Positions 1-11,392 of a DNA stretch of 64,000 nucleotides are shown here, piece after piece. Numbering within the stretch: the first letter of the stretch is position 1; every line of letters begins with the position of its first letter. Both the position numbers and the translations under genes were made by a program. This stretch comes from Cephalopachus bancanus. Lineage: Eukaryota; Chordata; Mammalia; Primates; Tarsiidae. The notes beneath the pieces are model-generated. The model saw only the letters and a program-made list of their open reading frames with translations, did not search any database and was not told the DNA's origin. Where the stretch lies: contig JAPVLO010000153.1 in NCBI GenBank assembly GCA_027257055.1, forward strand, positions 4,092,001-4,156,000, in the 5' to 3' direction.

Positions 1-181
1 CAGCAGATGAGTCTTACAGAAATCATGAATTCCATCCATTCAGACGCCTCTCTGTTCTTAGAAAGTACAGAAGACACTGGACTACAAGAGCATACAGATG
101 ATAACTGCCTTTATTGTGTCTGTATCGAAATTCTGGGTTTCCAGCCCAGTAATCAACTAAGTGCAATATGTAGTCATTCAG
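1..181 (+). CDS. RICTOR: RICTOR fifth-last coding exon (5' end outside or at window edge)
   Basis: Frame 1 is open from the first base. Residues run QQMSLTEIMNSIHSDASLF to QLSAICSHS, and the last base is the first base of a split Asp codon. The donor is GTAAGT at 182. The ATG at 7 is an internal methionine, not the protein start. The acceptor is not visible, so the exon begins at or before position 1. Confidence 0.93.
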
Positions 182-1424
182 GTAAGTGATCGTGTCCTTC
201 TAGATGAATCCACCTGAATTTGAATCTGCTCCATACCAAGGCATCTCTCAGCTCTTTTAATCATATCCTCTTGTTCTGTTCTATATCAGCTTTAGTTCAG
301 CCAATCAACATCTCCCTACTGGAGTATTAGTTTTTCAGCCTCTAATGTTGGTCCCTTCCCATTCATCTTTCATACTATTGTTTAGGATTAATCTGTGTAC
401 AGTTCTTTACTGACTACTCATGCCTAACACACAAGACTCATTATGATCTGTCTAGTGTTTTTTTCCTGCCATTTTCCTTTCTTATATTTGACATACCATC
501 ACTGACTGACTTAAAGCTTTGAATAAACTTCTAGGCATGAAAAACGTGTTTTCCCTGCTGTTCTCTCCTTGCCCTTTCCCCTCATCATGCAGATATCCGT
601 GGTTTATTTGGCAAGTCCACCTCATCCTCTGTGTCAACAGCATCTTGCCTGTGAAGTCTTCTCTGATTCTCTGAGTCAGTTGTTGATACTCCTTTCTTTC
701 TGCTCTCATTGCTCTTTGCAAATAGATCTCTCTTAATAATTATGATTATTATTACTTGATTTTTTTTTGTCCCTTCCACTAAGTTCCTTTATGACATGTC
801 TTTTCAAAAGTTTTCAGATTTCCTAATACCTAGGTACATACTGCTTTGTACAGTAGGTCCTCAGTATGTATTTGGTGAGTGAGGAAATAAAGTGTACTCA
901 GATTGAGCTTTTTTATGTAGATCAATGAGTAATATACATTAGCAATTTCAGTGTAGTATATATGTGTTTAAAGTTATATCCTTAAACTATTAAACATATG
1001 TATTAAACACATGTATATATTATATCTTTTCTTGTTGAATGTCACTTAGCCAATCTCAGAAAAACCTAGTGATGAGCAAAGTTCTCTGGTTTACTTTTCC
1101 AGATTTCTCCTTGATATTCTAATTATTAGCTTCCTAACTAATGGTTGCAGCTCACTGATATGCCACAGTAGGAAGTGGTTGTGTTGAGATACTGATCCTT
1201 TCAATGGTTTTGTGTCTCAGTAGGGCCTGGGTATGGCACATCCTTGGACTATGTATTTTCTACTATGAATAGCCCTGTCTGGAACCCTTACATACTATAA
1301 TTATTTTCACTTTCTATGAATAAGTTTGGGAAAACTATTTGATATATTGTACATAATAGAGAAGATGCTATTTTTAATCAATTTGGCTATTCATTGTTCT
1401 GATTTAGTTCCTACAAGTTCTTCT

Positions 1425-2320
1425 TCATTTACTCAGTCAACAAATACTTACGAAGTGCTTACTGTGGAGCTTTGCTGTACTGTTTCCTACTTATGAACAA
1501 ATAAGGTAACCAGCCTTCTCAGTACCCAGGCACAAGGCAGTCACAGCTAGTTCTAATCCGTTTGTGATCTGTGTAATCAAATCTAGTGTTAAAAAGCGTA
1601 GGACTTGTGTGGGAGACTTGCTGCAGTCAGAGAGGCACTCATCTTGGCACAAGCCATTGGAACCTCCCCTTACCCCTCCCCCCCCGACTTGCTATTCTAG
1701 TGATGTAAAGTTTAGATTGAGGAGCAGTCGGGAAGAGAGAATGATTATTGTCTTAATTGGGAAATTATTACAGTTTGCCTCCTGATAGTCATTTGAGATG
1801 TGTGAGGGATGGGAAGCTAATTGAACCTTTAAACATTCATGCACTCAACATGATATTTATTATGCAGCCTGGGCCAGACATTGTCGTAAATTCTAGGAGA
1901 GAAATTGTGAGGAAAAAAATAAAAGGACACTGTCTCTGCACTTTTCTAACTTTAATCCAGTGGAGAAAGAAATATATTGATTAACGGGTTAATGCAGATA
2001 AAATGCTGCATTCATAGCGAATGCCATTAAGAAGTGGTACACGGTACTAGCCGAGGACTGTAATCAAGTAGGCAGATCAGAGAAGAGATTTCTGAAGGAG
2101 TTACTGTTAAGCTGTGTTCTGAAGAATGAATAGAAGCTAAGTGAAGATGGAAGTAAAGAGTATTTTAGACAGAGGAAACAGCATGAGCAATATTTATCCA
2201 GTGAGAGCGAGCTTGAAGAATGAAGGAGGCTAAAGGATACCTGTGTGACTAGAGCTCAGCCGGAAGGAAGGAGATGACAAGATGGGCCTAGGAGGATAAG
2301 TAGAGACCAGGCTCTACAGT
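1425..2320 (-). repeat. LINE L2 fragments
   Basis: The stretch near 1430-1475 (tcaacaaatacttacgaagt) matches the reverse complement of the L2 3' end. Near 1840-1980 comes the typical gcctgggccagacattgt and later tccagtggagaaag order seen in old L2 copies. Near 2080-2310 there is a matching upstream part. The copies are strongly diverged and the boundaries are approximate. Confidence 0.5.
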
Positions 2321-2324
2321 TAGC

Positions 2325-2497
2325 CCTTGCCGCCCAAAGTATGAATAGTGGGTCTGCAGCATCAGCATGCCCTTGAGGACTTGTTAGAAATGCAGAATCT
2401 CAAGCTTTGCTCCACACTTGCAGAACCAGAATCTGCATTTTAACAAGACTCACAGGTTATTCACATGTACAATAAAGTTTGAGAAGTACTGCTACAG
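2325..2497 (-). repeat. MER5A-type hAT-Charlie MITE
   Basis: The sequence holds the order agcatcagcatgcccttgag, cttgttagaaatgcagaatc, tctgcattttaacaag and a terminal aaagtttgagaagtactg. This is the inverted order of the MER5A consensus as I recall it. It is diverged and non-autonomous. Confidence 0.65.
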
Positions 2498-3224
2498 GCC
2501 ATATTAAGGTTTTTGTGTGTCAAAAAGAAGATACTGTTATTATCTCTGACAAATAACTAAAACATAGTTCCTTTGTAATGTTTATTTTAGAGGGATGTCA
2601 AGTCTTGAACACAATAGATATTCTCAGAATTTCTAGTCTGGTGGTAATGGTGGTTCAAAAAATGTTAATGTTCAGAAGAAAGATACTAGACTAGCATATT
2701 TTAGTAGCACATTTTGTTTTGTGTTCTGATATTTTCACAGATGTTTATGCATTGTACGGTGCTAGTATCCAAGTCAAAATTCAGTCTTGTATATTTCTAT
2801 TGGGTCTAGCTTATACATGCCACCCACATTTGCCCTAGTATAGTTAGCCAACTTATAGTGGGGAACTTTGTCAGTGTTTTAAACTAGTCTATCAGAGAAA
2901 GCATTAGAAAAAGGTCAGCTACCAATGGTAATGGCAAGAGGATCAATTTGAATATCTAAGTTATTAAATTGATAATTTTGAGGGAGTGGGCAAAAACTAC
3001 ACTGGGGATAGGAGGAACCAAAAGCAACTGTCGTGGTTTTCAAATTATTTTAGCTGTAGAATTTATATTTCACTCAAAATATATTCACAAGACTAGTGGT
3101 GTATACACATGATGTTGGGGAAGATGAGACCCAACCATCTGGCCTTCCCCGTACCCAACTGACAACCTTTGAGGAGGCCCCAGGAAGTGCTCGTCCTCAA
3201 AGAAACACTGAAAGCCACAGGTAT

Positions 3225-3425
3225 AAACAGAGAAGACTTAGAGTTAAAGCCAAGCTGTTCCATCTAATTAGTTATTTGATCTTGGACAATCTACCTAATC
3301 TCATTGAGCTTTAGTTTTTATTCTGTTAAGTTTCTAAATGGGAATAATGATACCTTATGGCATTGTTTTGGTGTTTAATAACGTATAAGATTAGCATTCA
3401 GTAAGAGCTCAGTAAATGGTAACTC
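3225..3425 (+). repeat. MIR SINE fragment
   Basis: It shows the MIR order: tcttggacaatctacctaat, then aaatgggaataatgatacc, then a tail with cattcagtaagagctcagta. It is an old mammalian SINE lying in the RICTOR intron. Confidence 0.6.
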
Positions 3426-4034
3426 ACAGTAAGGTGTTTATGTTAGAAATTATATTCTCTCCCCTAAATTCTGATAGTTCAGTTATGAAGATCCTGCTGT
3501 GCTTCTAAGGAAATCTCCTTTCTCACTTCTTTGACATCTGTCCATTAGAGGTGGTTATTAGGTGGATATAAATATATCAGATAGAGTTCTTCACAGAATT
3601 CTTATTTTTTTCAGAAATAACTTCATCAGCATTTCTCATAAGCTCTTTTATGACTTATTGCTTTGTGGTAGGAAAATTTAACTTATGATTTATTTTTAAA
3701 ATTAACCTGAATAGACATTTGTTTTGTTTTAGTTTGTTTTTACAAATAGCTTTTTATTTTCTATATACAGTGGCATTTAGCTGGAGTCAGCTTATGCTGA
3801 ACTACATAGGTTAAAGAAGGCACCTAGTGTCTTTGTCTAGGATATGGATCTGTTCTGTGCTTTTTGTCTCCATTTTCAGTTAAAAGATAAAACTAGGCTA
3901 GAGCATCATTAATTAAAAAGGAAAGAAAAAATAAAAGCAAACAACGATGATTAAGAAACTAAACGTCAACCATTTAGATAAAACTACTTAGCTTATGGAC
4001 GAGATGCTTTATCCAGGTTAAAAATAGTCTTGAA

Positions 4035-4325
4035 GCCGGGCTCGGTGGCTTAGCCTGTAATCCCGTGCCTTGGGAGGCTGAGGTGAGTGGATTGCCTGAG
4101 CCTGCGGGTTCGAGACCCAAAGGGGAACTTGGTGAGACCTCATCTCTACAATAAATCAAAAAAAATCAGCCGGGCATGTTAGCGTGTGCCTGTAATTCCA
4201 GCTACTTGGAAGATTGAGGGGGAAAGATCGCCGGAGCCCCAGCAGGTCGAGGCTGTGGTGGCCGGGAGCAGCCACTGCACTCCAGTCTGGGTGACAGAGT
4301 GAGACTCCAACTCAAAAAAAAAAAA
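4035..4325 (+). repeat. Alu, lineage-specific young type, with target-site duplication
   Basis: This is a full dimeric Alu beginning gccgggctcggtggct and ending gagactccaactc plus poly(A). It is flanked by a perfect 14-base target-site duplication at 4021-4034 and 4322-4335. It belongs to the same distinctive type as the copies at 13796, 24615, 36459, 52434 and 55385. Confidence 0.93.
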
Positions 4326-5602
4326 TAGTCTTGAAATGAAATATCTTGAGTGAAAGTGTGTCTGAAGTTCATTGCATACATTAATTATTCATACAGGATG
4401 GAAAGTAAAGGTCTTTAAAGGGAAATATTCTCAGTCTAGAATACATAGTTTTGCCTTAAGCTAGTCAAAGACATTATCTTGCCAACTACGCCTTTCTTCG
4501 ATTCCAAGAATTTTTGGTGCTATTTATTCTACCAGTTTATGAATAATGCTCATATTCTGCCCACATGTTCTTTGAAGTTTCTATTAAATGCATGTAATTA
4601 TCTCATTTAAAATGTTGTACATGTGGTTTTGCATTTGTCACCAAAAAATAAATAAATGTACTAAAACTTATGTTATGCTTCAGATGATATTTTACTTCCT
4701 CAGTTGGGATTAAACTTATTATTTTTTAACCTTGCTTACCTAGAGGAATGATTTTTTTTTTATGAGAATGAATAGCATCTTTAGAAACAGGATGTGATTC
4801 CTACAGGTTAGAAATGTTAGAAATTATTACTGATTGAAAGTGAGGCTGAAATAAACTTAATTTAATCTATAACTTTTAGAAACATGTAAACTGAGGAAGG
4901 TATAACTTTCTTACTGTTACTCGTACAGGAATATTTTGCCATTACTTCCTGGGTAACTCATCTTCAACTCTGAAGTAACACATTTATCTCTTACCTGATT
5001 ATCCAGCATTACTGAGGGAAGCTACATGAAAAAAATATTAAGTACATCTTTAATTCTCAAGCCTTTTTCCAGTAGTTTTATTTTTAAAATCAATGTATAA
5101 TTTAAATAACTTATGTCTCTTTAAGTGCTTGGCAGATAATTTTCTTAATAACCAAAGTTTTAAAACTATCCTAAACTTAGAGATCTTCTTTTCCAAGGAA
5201 CAGACACTTTGAGTATTCTGTAAATAGTAGTCTTAGGAAGTGCTTGGAGATGAGATGAGATGGTGATACTACTATTTTGTGGAAACCAAGATAGGGAGAG
5301 AGAGTTGTATGGTTACCACTCGTCTAATTTCCTAGACTTCTAAAAATGTAGCTGTTTTTCTCTGACAACATACTGTAGAGGAGAGGGTACTACACTAGCT
5401 TTCAAGAGATCTTACCTTTTAGCTAAGTGTATGTCTTCTTTCTCTGGATCTGTTTTCTTTTATAAGATGAAAACTTTAACTAATTTCCATTGTTTCTTAT
5501 AGCACTAAGGTTGTGTGATTTTTGTAGGTTGCCTGTGCTGTTTCCTAAAATGGTAATCAAAGACTTCGTGATTTTCATTTGCTGTAATTACTTGTATCTT
5601 TC

Positions 5603-5643
5603 AAAATTTCCTGGGCATTTACACATTATGCCCAGGAAATTTT
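5603..5643. other. Short perfect hairpin
   Basis: Two 15-base arms (5603-5617 and 5629-5643; left arm aaaatttcctgggca) are exact reverse complements around an 11-base loop. It sits in a RICTOR intron. I recognise no known element. Confidence 0.8.
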
Positions 5644-5929
5644 AAAAACAAAAAAGCTTTTGAGCAACAGTAAGATGTTTGGTCGAGTTCAAAATCCCAT
5701 CTAGGACTACCCTAGCAATGCATGGGTAGTATAGGAAATATAATTCTAAGGAATGAACTGAACTTTAGGTAAGCCAGGGAAGTATGATTCTTATATTGTT
5801 ATTTATTAAATGGTAGATAAAAGCAAGCCATAGAACAATACATATAGTAAAATGTCACCAATATATCCAAAGAACAAGAAAGAAAAAATTAAAACAGCAA
5901 TCTGGGAGGAAAAAAAAGAAAAAAAAAAA

Positions 5930-5930
<1 letters not shown>

Positions 5931-5966
<36 letters not shown>

Positions 5967-5990
5967 TACACACACACACACACACTCTCT
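5931..5990. repeat. (TA)n(CA)n microsatellite
   Basis: Ten TA units are followed by an interrupted CA run and a short CT run, preceded by an A-rich stretch. Confidence 0.95.
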
Positions 5991-6221
5991 CAAACTCTTA
6001 ATGTCATTTTCCTTTGGATATATTAGGTGAGAGTAGGAGGGCAAAGGGGGTAGTTAAGGTGCCTTCCATTTAAATTCTATGTACATATTATTTAAGTTTT
6101 TAAAATAATCACATATTCTTATATTTTTGTTATTTAGGAAAATAAGTCTTATTTATACATTTCTTTAGAATTTAACAATTTCACTCTCCAAGCATTTACT
6201 TTCTAAGCAGTCTGCATTTAC

Positions 6222-6485
6222 TTTGAGGCTAAGGTGGGAGAATTGTTTGATGCCAAGAGTTTGAGACCAGGCTGGGAAACATGGTGAGACTTCATCTCTG
6301 CAAAATATCAACAACAAAAAAAATTACCGGGTGTAGTGACACATACCAGTAGTCCCAGCTACTCAGGAGGTTGAGGGGGTTAGATCACTTGGGCCCAGAA
6401 GTTCGAGGCTGCAGTTACCTGTGACTATACCACTACATTCCAGTCTGGACAACAGCAAGACCCCAACTCAATCAATCAATTAATA
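6222..6485 (+). repeat. Old Alu, 5' truncated
   Basis: The order is gaggctaaggtgggagaatt, gagaccaggctgggaaacat, then agtcccagctactcaggagg and cagtctggacaacagcaaga. It is diverged, with an A-rich middle linker, and is consistent with the AluJ age class. Confidence 0.75.
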
Positions 6486-6636
6486 TTTATTTACTTACTT
6501 TTAAACTCTTCATCATGGAGAGTAATTGTTGAAAACTGAAAAGAAATTACAAGGGATTATCTCTTTTACAAGTGTGCCATATAAGCATGGGAATTAAGCC
6601 ATTATGGTGATTTAATTGAAATACTTTTTTCTTCAG

Positions 6637-6792
6637 ACCTCCAAGATATTCCATATTCTGATTGGTGTGAGCAGACTATCCATAATCCCTTAGAAGTGGT
6701 TCCCTCTAAGTTTTCAGGGATTTCTGGATGCAGTGATGGGGTATCTCAAGAAGGCTCAGCTAGCAGCACCAAAAGCACAGAATTGTTATTAG
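6637..6792 (+). CDS. RICTOR: RICTOR fourth-last coding exon
   Basis: The acceptor is cttcag at 6631-6636 and the donor is GTGAGT at 6793. The exon is 156 nt with entry phase 2 bases and exit phase 1 base. It encodes (D)LQDIPYSDWCEQTIHNP to SASSTKSTELLL(G). It is serine-rich near its end, like the recalled human protein. Confidence 0.96.
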
Positions 6793-7144
6793 GTGAGTTT
6801 TCAGATTCAATTCCAATCATCATTAATAAAACTGTACTTACTAGTGGGCTTTGTTTGTTTTTCTTAAATTCTGTAAATTAAAGTTGTCTCAAAACTATAG
6901 TAAATCAGTTTTAGTGATGCAATGTGAGCAGACTCTTAAATACTGCACCTGTATCAGCCATTGACATATTTCCTCTTAGCTGGCTGCTTTCATCAGTTTT
7001 GCTCCCGAATGATTGGCAGATCATGTGTAGTCGATCTTAGTTTTAGACCTTTAACTAGGTGAAGTTTAAAAATAAATTTCATGAGTTATCATTTTTATTG
7101 TGATATATAAAATATTTAACTTCACACTGAAATCTTCTTTTCAG

Positions 7145-7268
7145 GTGTTAAAACAATTCCAGATGATACACCAATGTGCCGTATACTCCTTCGCAAAGAA
7201 GTTCTAAGATTAGTCATTAATTTGAGTAGTTCAGTTTCAACAAAATGTCATGAAACTGGGCTCTTAAC
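7145..7268 (+). CDS. RICTOR: RICTOR third-last coding exon
   Basis: The acceptor is tttcag at 7139-7144 and the donor is GTGAGT at 7269. The 124-nt exon encodes (G)VKTIPDDTPMCRILLRKEV to STKCHETGLL(T). Phases match the exons on both sides. Confidence 0.96.
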
Positions 7269-7935
7269 GTGAGTAAGCTGTGTGCATAAATATTATTTGT
7301 TTGTACTGCCTTTTAAGTTGTGAAAAGATAGTGGAAATACTTCAAAAGTTAGGCTAATTAGCTTACATCAGTAGTTCTAAACTGCACTACATATCCGTGT
7401 GAGACTAGCTTTTCTTTATGTACTTCAACCGAAACAACAAATGGTAACAGGTTGAGTGCAAAAGCAGGTATGAGAATCCAGCTATCTTTTATTAAACCAA
7501 ACTTCTAAAGCTATCAGCAAAAATGTAAAATAATCCTTTTTTTATTTTTAGAAAATACATTTATTTTTCTTAAGATATGTTATTTATGTTAACATGTAGT
7601 GGGTTTATTTTTTAAATAAATATACATTTTGAAATTGTCTCAGTTTTAATACCTAATATAATAGTTAATGATGGCTGTAACCCACAAAAAAATAAACTTT
7701 TTGGTGTCCTCAGTAAAGACCACAAAAGTAAGGCAGAAAGTTCTGAGACCAAAAAGTTCGAGGAAAGTAGGCTTATATAAACAAGTGGACTTGTTTTTTC
7801 TTGATTTAATTTTTTTCCTCTTAATAAAAAGTATGGAATTTTTATAGTTTTTCTAAATCACAGCAGCATGATAAAAGAAAAATTAGACTGAATATTTAGC
7901 ACCTTTATTTGTACTATTTAAAGTAATGGTTCTCA

Positions 7936-8209
7936 CTGGGCTCAGTGGCTCAGCCTATAATCCTGCACTTTGGGAGGCTGAGGTGGATTGCCTGAGCCCA
8001 CGGGTTCGAGACCCATCTGGACAACTTGGTGAGACCTCATCTCTACAATAAATCAAAAATTAGCCAGGCATGGTAGCATGTGCCTATAGTTCCAGCTATT
8101 TGGAAGGCTGAAGCGGAAGGATCGCCAATCCCAGCAGGTCATGGCTATAGTGGCCAGGAGCAGCCACTGCACTCCAGTCTGAGTGACAGAGTGAGACTAC
8201 AATCCAAAA

Positions 8210-8250
<41 letters not shown>
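7936..8250 (+). repeat. Alu of the local lineage-specific type, with target-site duplication
   Basis: It starts ctgggctcagtggctcagcc and ends in a long AAAT-patterned tail. Near-identical 16-base duplications flank it (7920-7935 and 8251-8266, one mismatch). Confidence 0.92.

Positions 8251-8251
<1 letters not shown>
8207..8251. repeat. (AAAT)n microsatellite in the Alu tail
   Basis: About eleven AAAT units, grown from the A-tail of the Alu at 7936. Confidence 0.95.
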
Positions 8252-8252
<1 letters not shown>

Positions 8253-8266
8253 AGTAAGGGTTCTCA

Positions 8267-8445
8267 AAAGAAATGCACCTCAGAGACTCCTATGGACTTT
8301 TCAAAAAGGTGATATGGGTGTCAGGGTCCCATAACAGACCACTGAACCAGGGCTGTAGGAGCAGGGCCTTAACCTGTGTATGCCTCATCCTACCCACAGC
8401 CAATTCTGAGGTGCTCTCCCAGCTAAGAGCCACTGTTTGAAGTAT
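8267..8445. repeat. Possible hAT MITE (MER5-like) remnant
   Basis: The flank just before the Alu (ggttctca) and the end here (gagccactgtttgaag) resemble MER5-type termini, suggesting the Alu landed in this older element. The internal match is weak. Confidence 0.35.
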
Positions 8446-8834
8446 TGAAAGTTATGGACAGATAGGCCAATCCAGGATATTAATAACTACAGTCTAACTT
8501 TAAAAACATATTTTTATTTTAAAACTTAATTTTGAAAATATTTGAATGATCCTAAGCTAATAAATAAATTTTGCAGTTTCCATGCCAGTGAAAAAGAATA
8601 TCTCTAACTTTACAAGAACCATTCAGGTTTTGGTAATCTTATTTTTAAGAAAATGCAAACTCAGAATATCTAAGTTATTTAATATTGTATTTTCTTAAGT
8701 CATCACCCCAAATATACCATCCAATCAATACCTGGAGAAAAAACTATTCTTAAAGTAAGTGATGCTTTTGGAGGAAAAATAAGCACACTATGTAGACAAT
8801 TTTCATCACACCATAATCTTTTCTTTTATCTTAG

Positions 8835-8973
8835 AATTAAGGAGAAGTATCCTCAAACGTTTGATGACATATGCCTTTACTCTGAGGTTTCCCATTTGCT
8901 GTCACACTGCACATTTAGACTTCCATGTCGGAGGTTCATACAAGAATTATTTCAAGATGTACAGTTTTTACAA
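8835..8973 (+). CDS. RICTOR: RICTOR second-last coding exon
   Basis: The acceptor is atcttag ending at 8834 and the donor is GTAAGT at 8974. The 139-nt exon encodes (T)IKEKYPQTFDDICLYSEVS to RRFIQELFQDVQFLQ. Exit is phase 0. Confidence 0.96.
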
Positions 8974-9103
8974 GTAAGTAGGATTTGTACATCTGAACTT
9001 TATCTTCCAAGAATAATTCTGTGTTTGAATTAAGTTACAAGAGAGATTATGTCTATATTATGCTTTTTTAAAAGTCATTAATGATGTGCCTTTTTTTGCC
9101 TAG

Positions 9104-9178
9104 ATGCATGAAGAAGCAGAGGCTGTGTTGGCAATACCACCAAAGCAACCTATAGTTGATACATCTGCTGAATCCTGA
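9104..9178 (+). CDS. RICTOR: RICTOR terminal coding segment
   Basis: The acceptor is ttgcctag ending at 9103. It encodes MHEEAEAVLAIPPKQPIVDT then SAES and the TGA at 9176-9178. Human RICTOR, as recalled, has Thr where this sequence has Ile before PPKQ. Otherwise the C-terminus is the same. Confidence 0.97.
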   Translation: MHEEAEAVLAIPPKQPIVDTSAES

Positions 9179-11240
9179 CCTCATATTTATGATGTATATA
9201 GGTCTATACTATATATATTCATATTTGTGGATTTCCTAAAAGCCTCAGAAAATACTGACTGACTGGGCAGCAAAGACAGGAGTATCTTCTGTACACTGTT
9301 CCAGCAATTACTGGTACATGAACAGTTGGAACTGCTGACTTCCCTTAACCAAAACAACTTCATTCTCTCCCCTGTTGAACCCTCTGAAGGGTTCATGATT
9401 CATTACCACAGTTTTAAGAGTTTTAGTTACCATTGTATGCAAGAGCCAAGCACTGAAAACCTACATCAGTTTTCTATTTTTTCATTTTAAAAGCATAATG
9501 AAAGTGGAACAATAATGGGATATGCAGAAGCACCCTTCACACAGTTACTTCTGAACAGTTAAACATTCTTTTTTAGGGTAGATGTAAAGATGCCTTGTTT
9601 GTTAACTAATTTGTGGAAACCTGGAATCAATGTCTGTAAGGCTACATCCTGTTACCGCAATGGGATGTGCTATAACTGCTGGTATTAAGAGGGGGAACTT
9701 TGGCCCTTTCACATTTTTCTTAATGTTTGTAACACTACTTCAGAGGTTTATAACCTCAAAGCGAAAGAAGAGCCTCAACAACCTGGGACTTATAAGTTAT
9801 TTTTATGTCACTAGATTTGCATAAAGATTCTTATTTGTTTTCCATCTCTTCAATTTTGTTGCAATGTGTTGTTATAGGCTGTTTAAACCAGTTAAGGTTT
9901 TTCACTACAGTTCCTGATTAAAATCAGAAAATTATTTTACAGTTTAATTAAAAATATTTCCCATTTATAGGATACATATATTTTCAGTGGACTTCTTTTT
10001 TTGTCAACTTTCCATATTATTATTTTAAATAAGAACTTGAACAAGCACTATTAGTTTAGACCTAAAGCTAAGAAAAGCATTAAGTAATACTTTGGATCTC
10101 CTGAGGAAAAGATAGATTTGTCTGTAATTTACACATTCCATTGGAAAAGAAGAGCCATATTTCCTTTTAAAAAATCATTAATAAAAGACTTATTATTAAG
10201 TTTTTAAATTGTAGTGAAAAGCCTTAAGTACCAAATTTTAAAGCAGCAGTAACTTAATTTTTATATCAATATTTTTGTTTTGCACAAACTAAATGCAGTG
10301 ATAGGTGAGTTTATGAATACAGTAATTGCCTTTATCACATTTGTGAAGTTAAGTTGATGAGGGCAAGGTTTTTGTTTGTTTGTTTAATTTGTATATGTCT
10401 AAAGATATTTGGAATTCTTTACAGGAATTAAACATATATGCAAATTTGTATATAAAAATAGCATGGCCATCATCATTAGAATGCTTGTAAATGAAAAGAT
10501 TATCTTTTTTGAGATCTATATATAAATATAAATAGAAAAATATCCAGCTGGGCTGATTAGGACCCTTTTTTAAATTCATTTGTGTATGCCATTTTTACAG
10601 TTACACATCAGCTTTGACACAGTCATAGCATTTGGTTAATATTTCCCCATGTTGCTGATCCTTTTTGTAATGGGCTTGTTCTTTTGAGATCTCTCTAAAG
10701 AACCCTGTGAACTAGGAAACATAACTCACAGAGATACTTTTTTTTTCTTAATTTACTGGCACTGAAAGTTCCAATTGGGATGAAGCATTTCATCTCACTT
10801 CATAACACCTCTTCAACTGCACTTCAGTGAATTGTTCTTATGTGCACTGTGTAGCAACTTACGTTATAACAAAGCAGATAAGGGCTGTAAGCTGCTGCTT
10901 ATATGAAAAAGTGGTTCTTCAGATTTTTTCTCATAAGACTCCATTGAAGATAAAAATACTTTTTTTAACTTTATCATTGAACCCAAGTGTTTATTTAAAT
11001 ATTAACAGTACTTCTAAGAACGTTGCCTGTCGCCTTGGTCTTTGGTCTTGGATAATTAAACTGCCTTTCCAGAGAACCAAATGTCAGAGATACTAGACCC
11101 AATAGTGGTTAACAACTCCAAAGGAAGTAATATAGTAATCTTATTCATAATGGGATTAACATATTTTAGACATTCATTTTACACTACCTCAGTTAATATA
11201 GAGTATAAAATCTGTGGTTTAATCCCTCAAAAGTTGACAG

Positions 11241-11292
11241 TTCTCTCTCACTCTCTCTCTCTTTCTCGCTCTCTCTCACTCTCTCTCTCTCT

Positions 11293-11346
<54 letters not shown>

Positions 11347-11392
11347 TCTCTCTTTCTCTCTCACTCTCTTTCTGTCTCTCTCACACACACAC
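11241..11392. repeat. (CT)n microsatellite in the RICTOR 3' UTR
   Basis: About 150 bases of interrupted CT/TC repeat end in a short CA run. A 137-codon open frame across it, 11081-11494, is a repeat artefact. Confidence 0.95.

Larger units (their letters stand above)
182..6636. other. RICTOR: RICTOR intron
   Basis: This intron is 6.5 kb long. It carries L2, MER5A and MIR fossils, one young Alu at 4035, a short hairpin at 5603-5643, a TA/CA microsatellite and an old Alu at 6222. I see no coding exon in it. The remaining AT-rich sequence, about 182-1400, 2500-3220 and 4340-5920, shows nothing I can name. Confidence 0.8.
7269..8834. other. RICTOR: RICTOR intron
   Basis: This 1.6 kb intron contains an Alu with an AAAT tail at 7936-8250, inserted in or beside a hAT MITE-like sequence. 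I see nothing else to name in 7269-7915 or 8450-8834. Confidence 0.8.
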
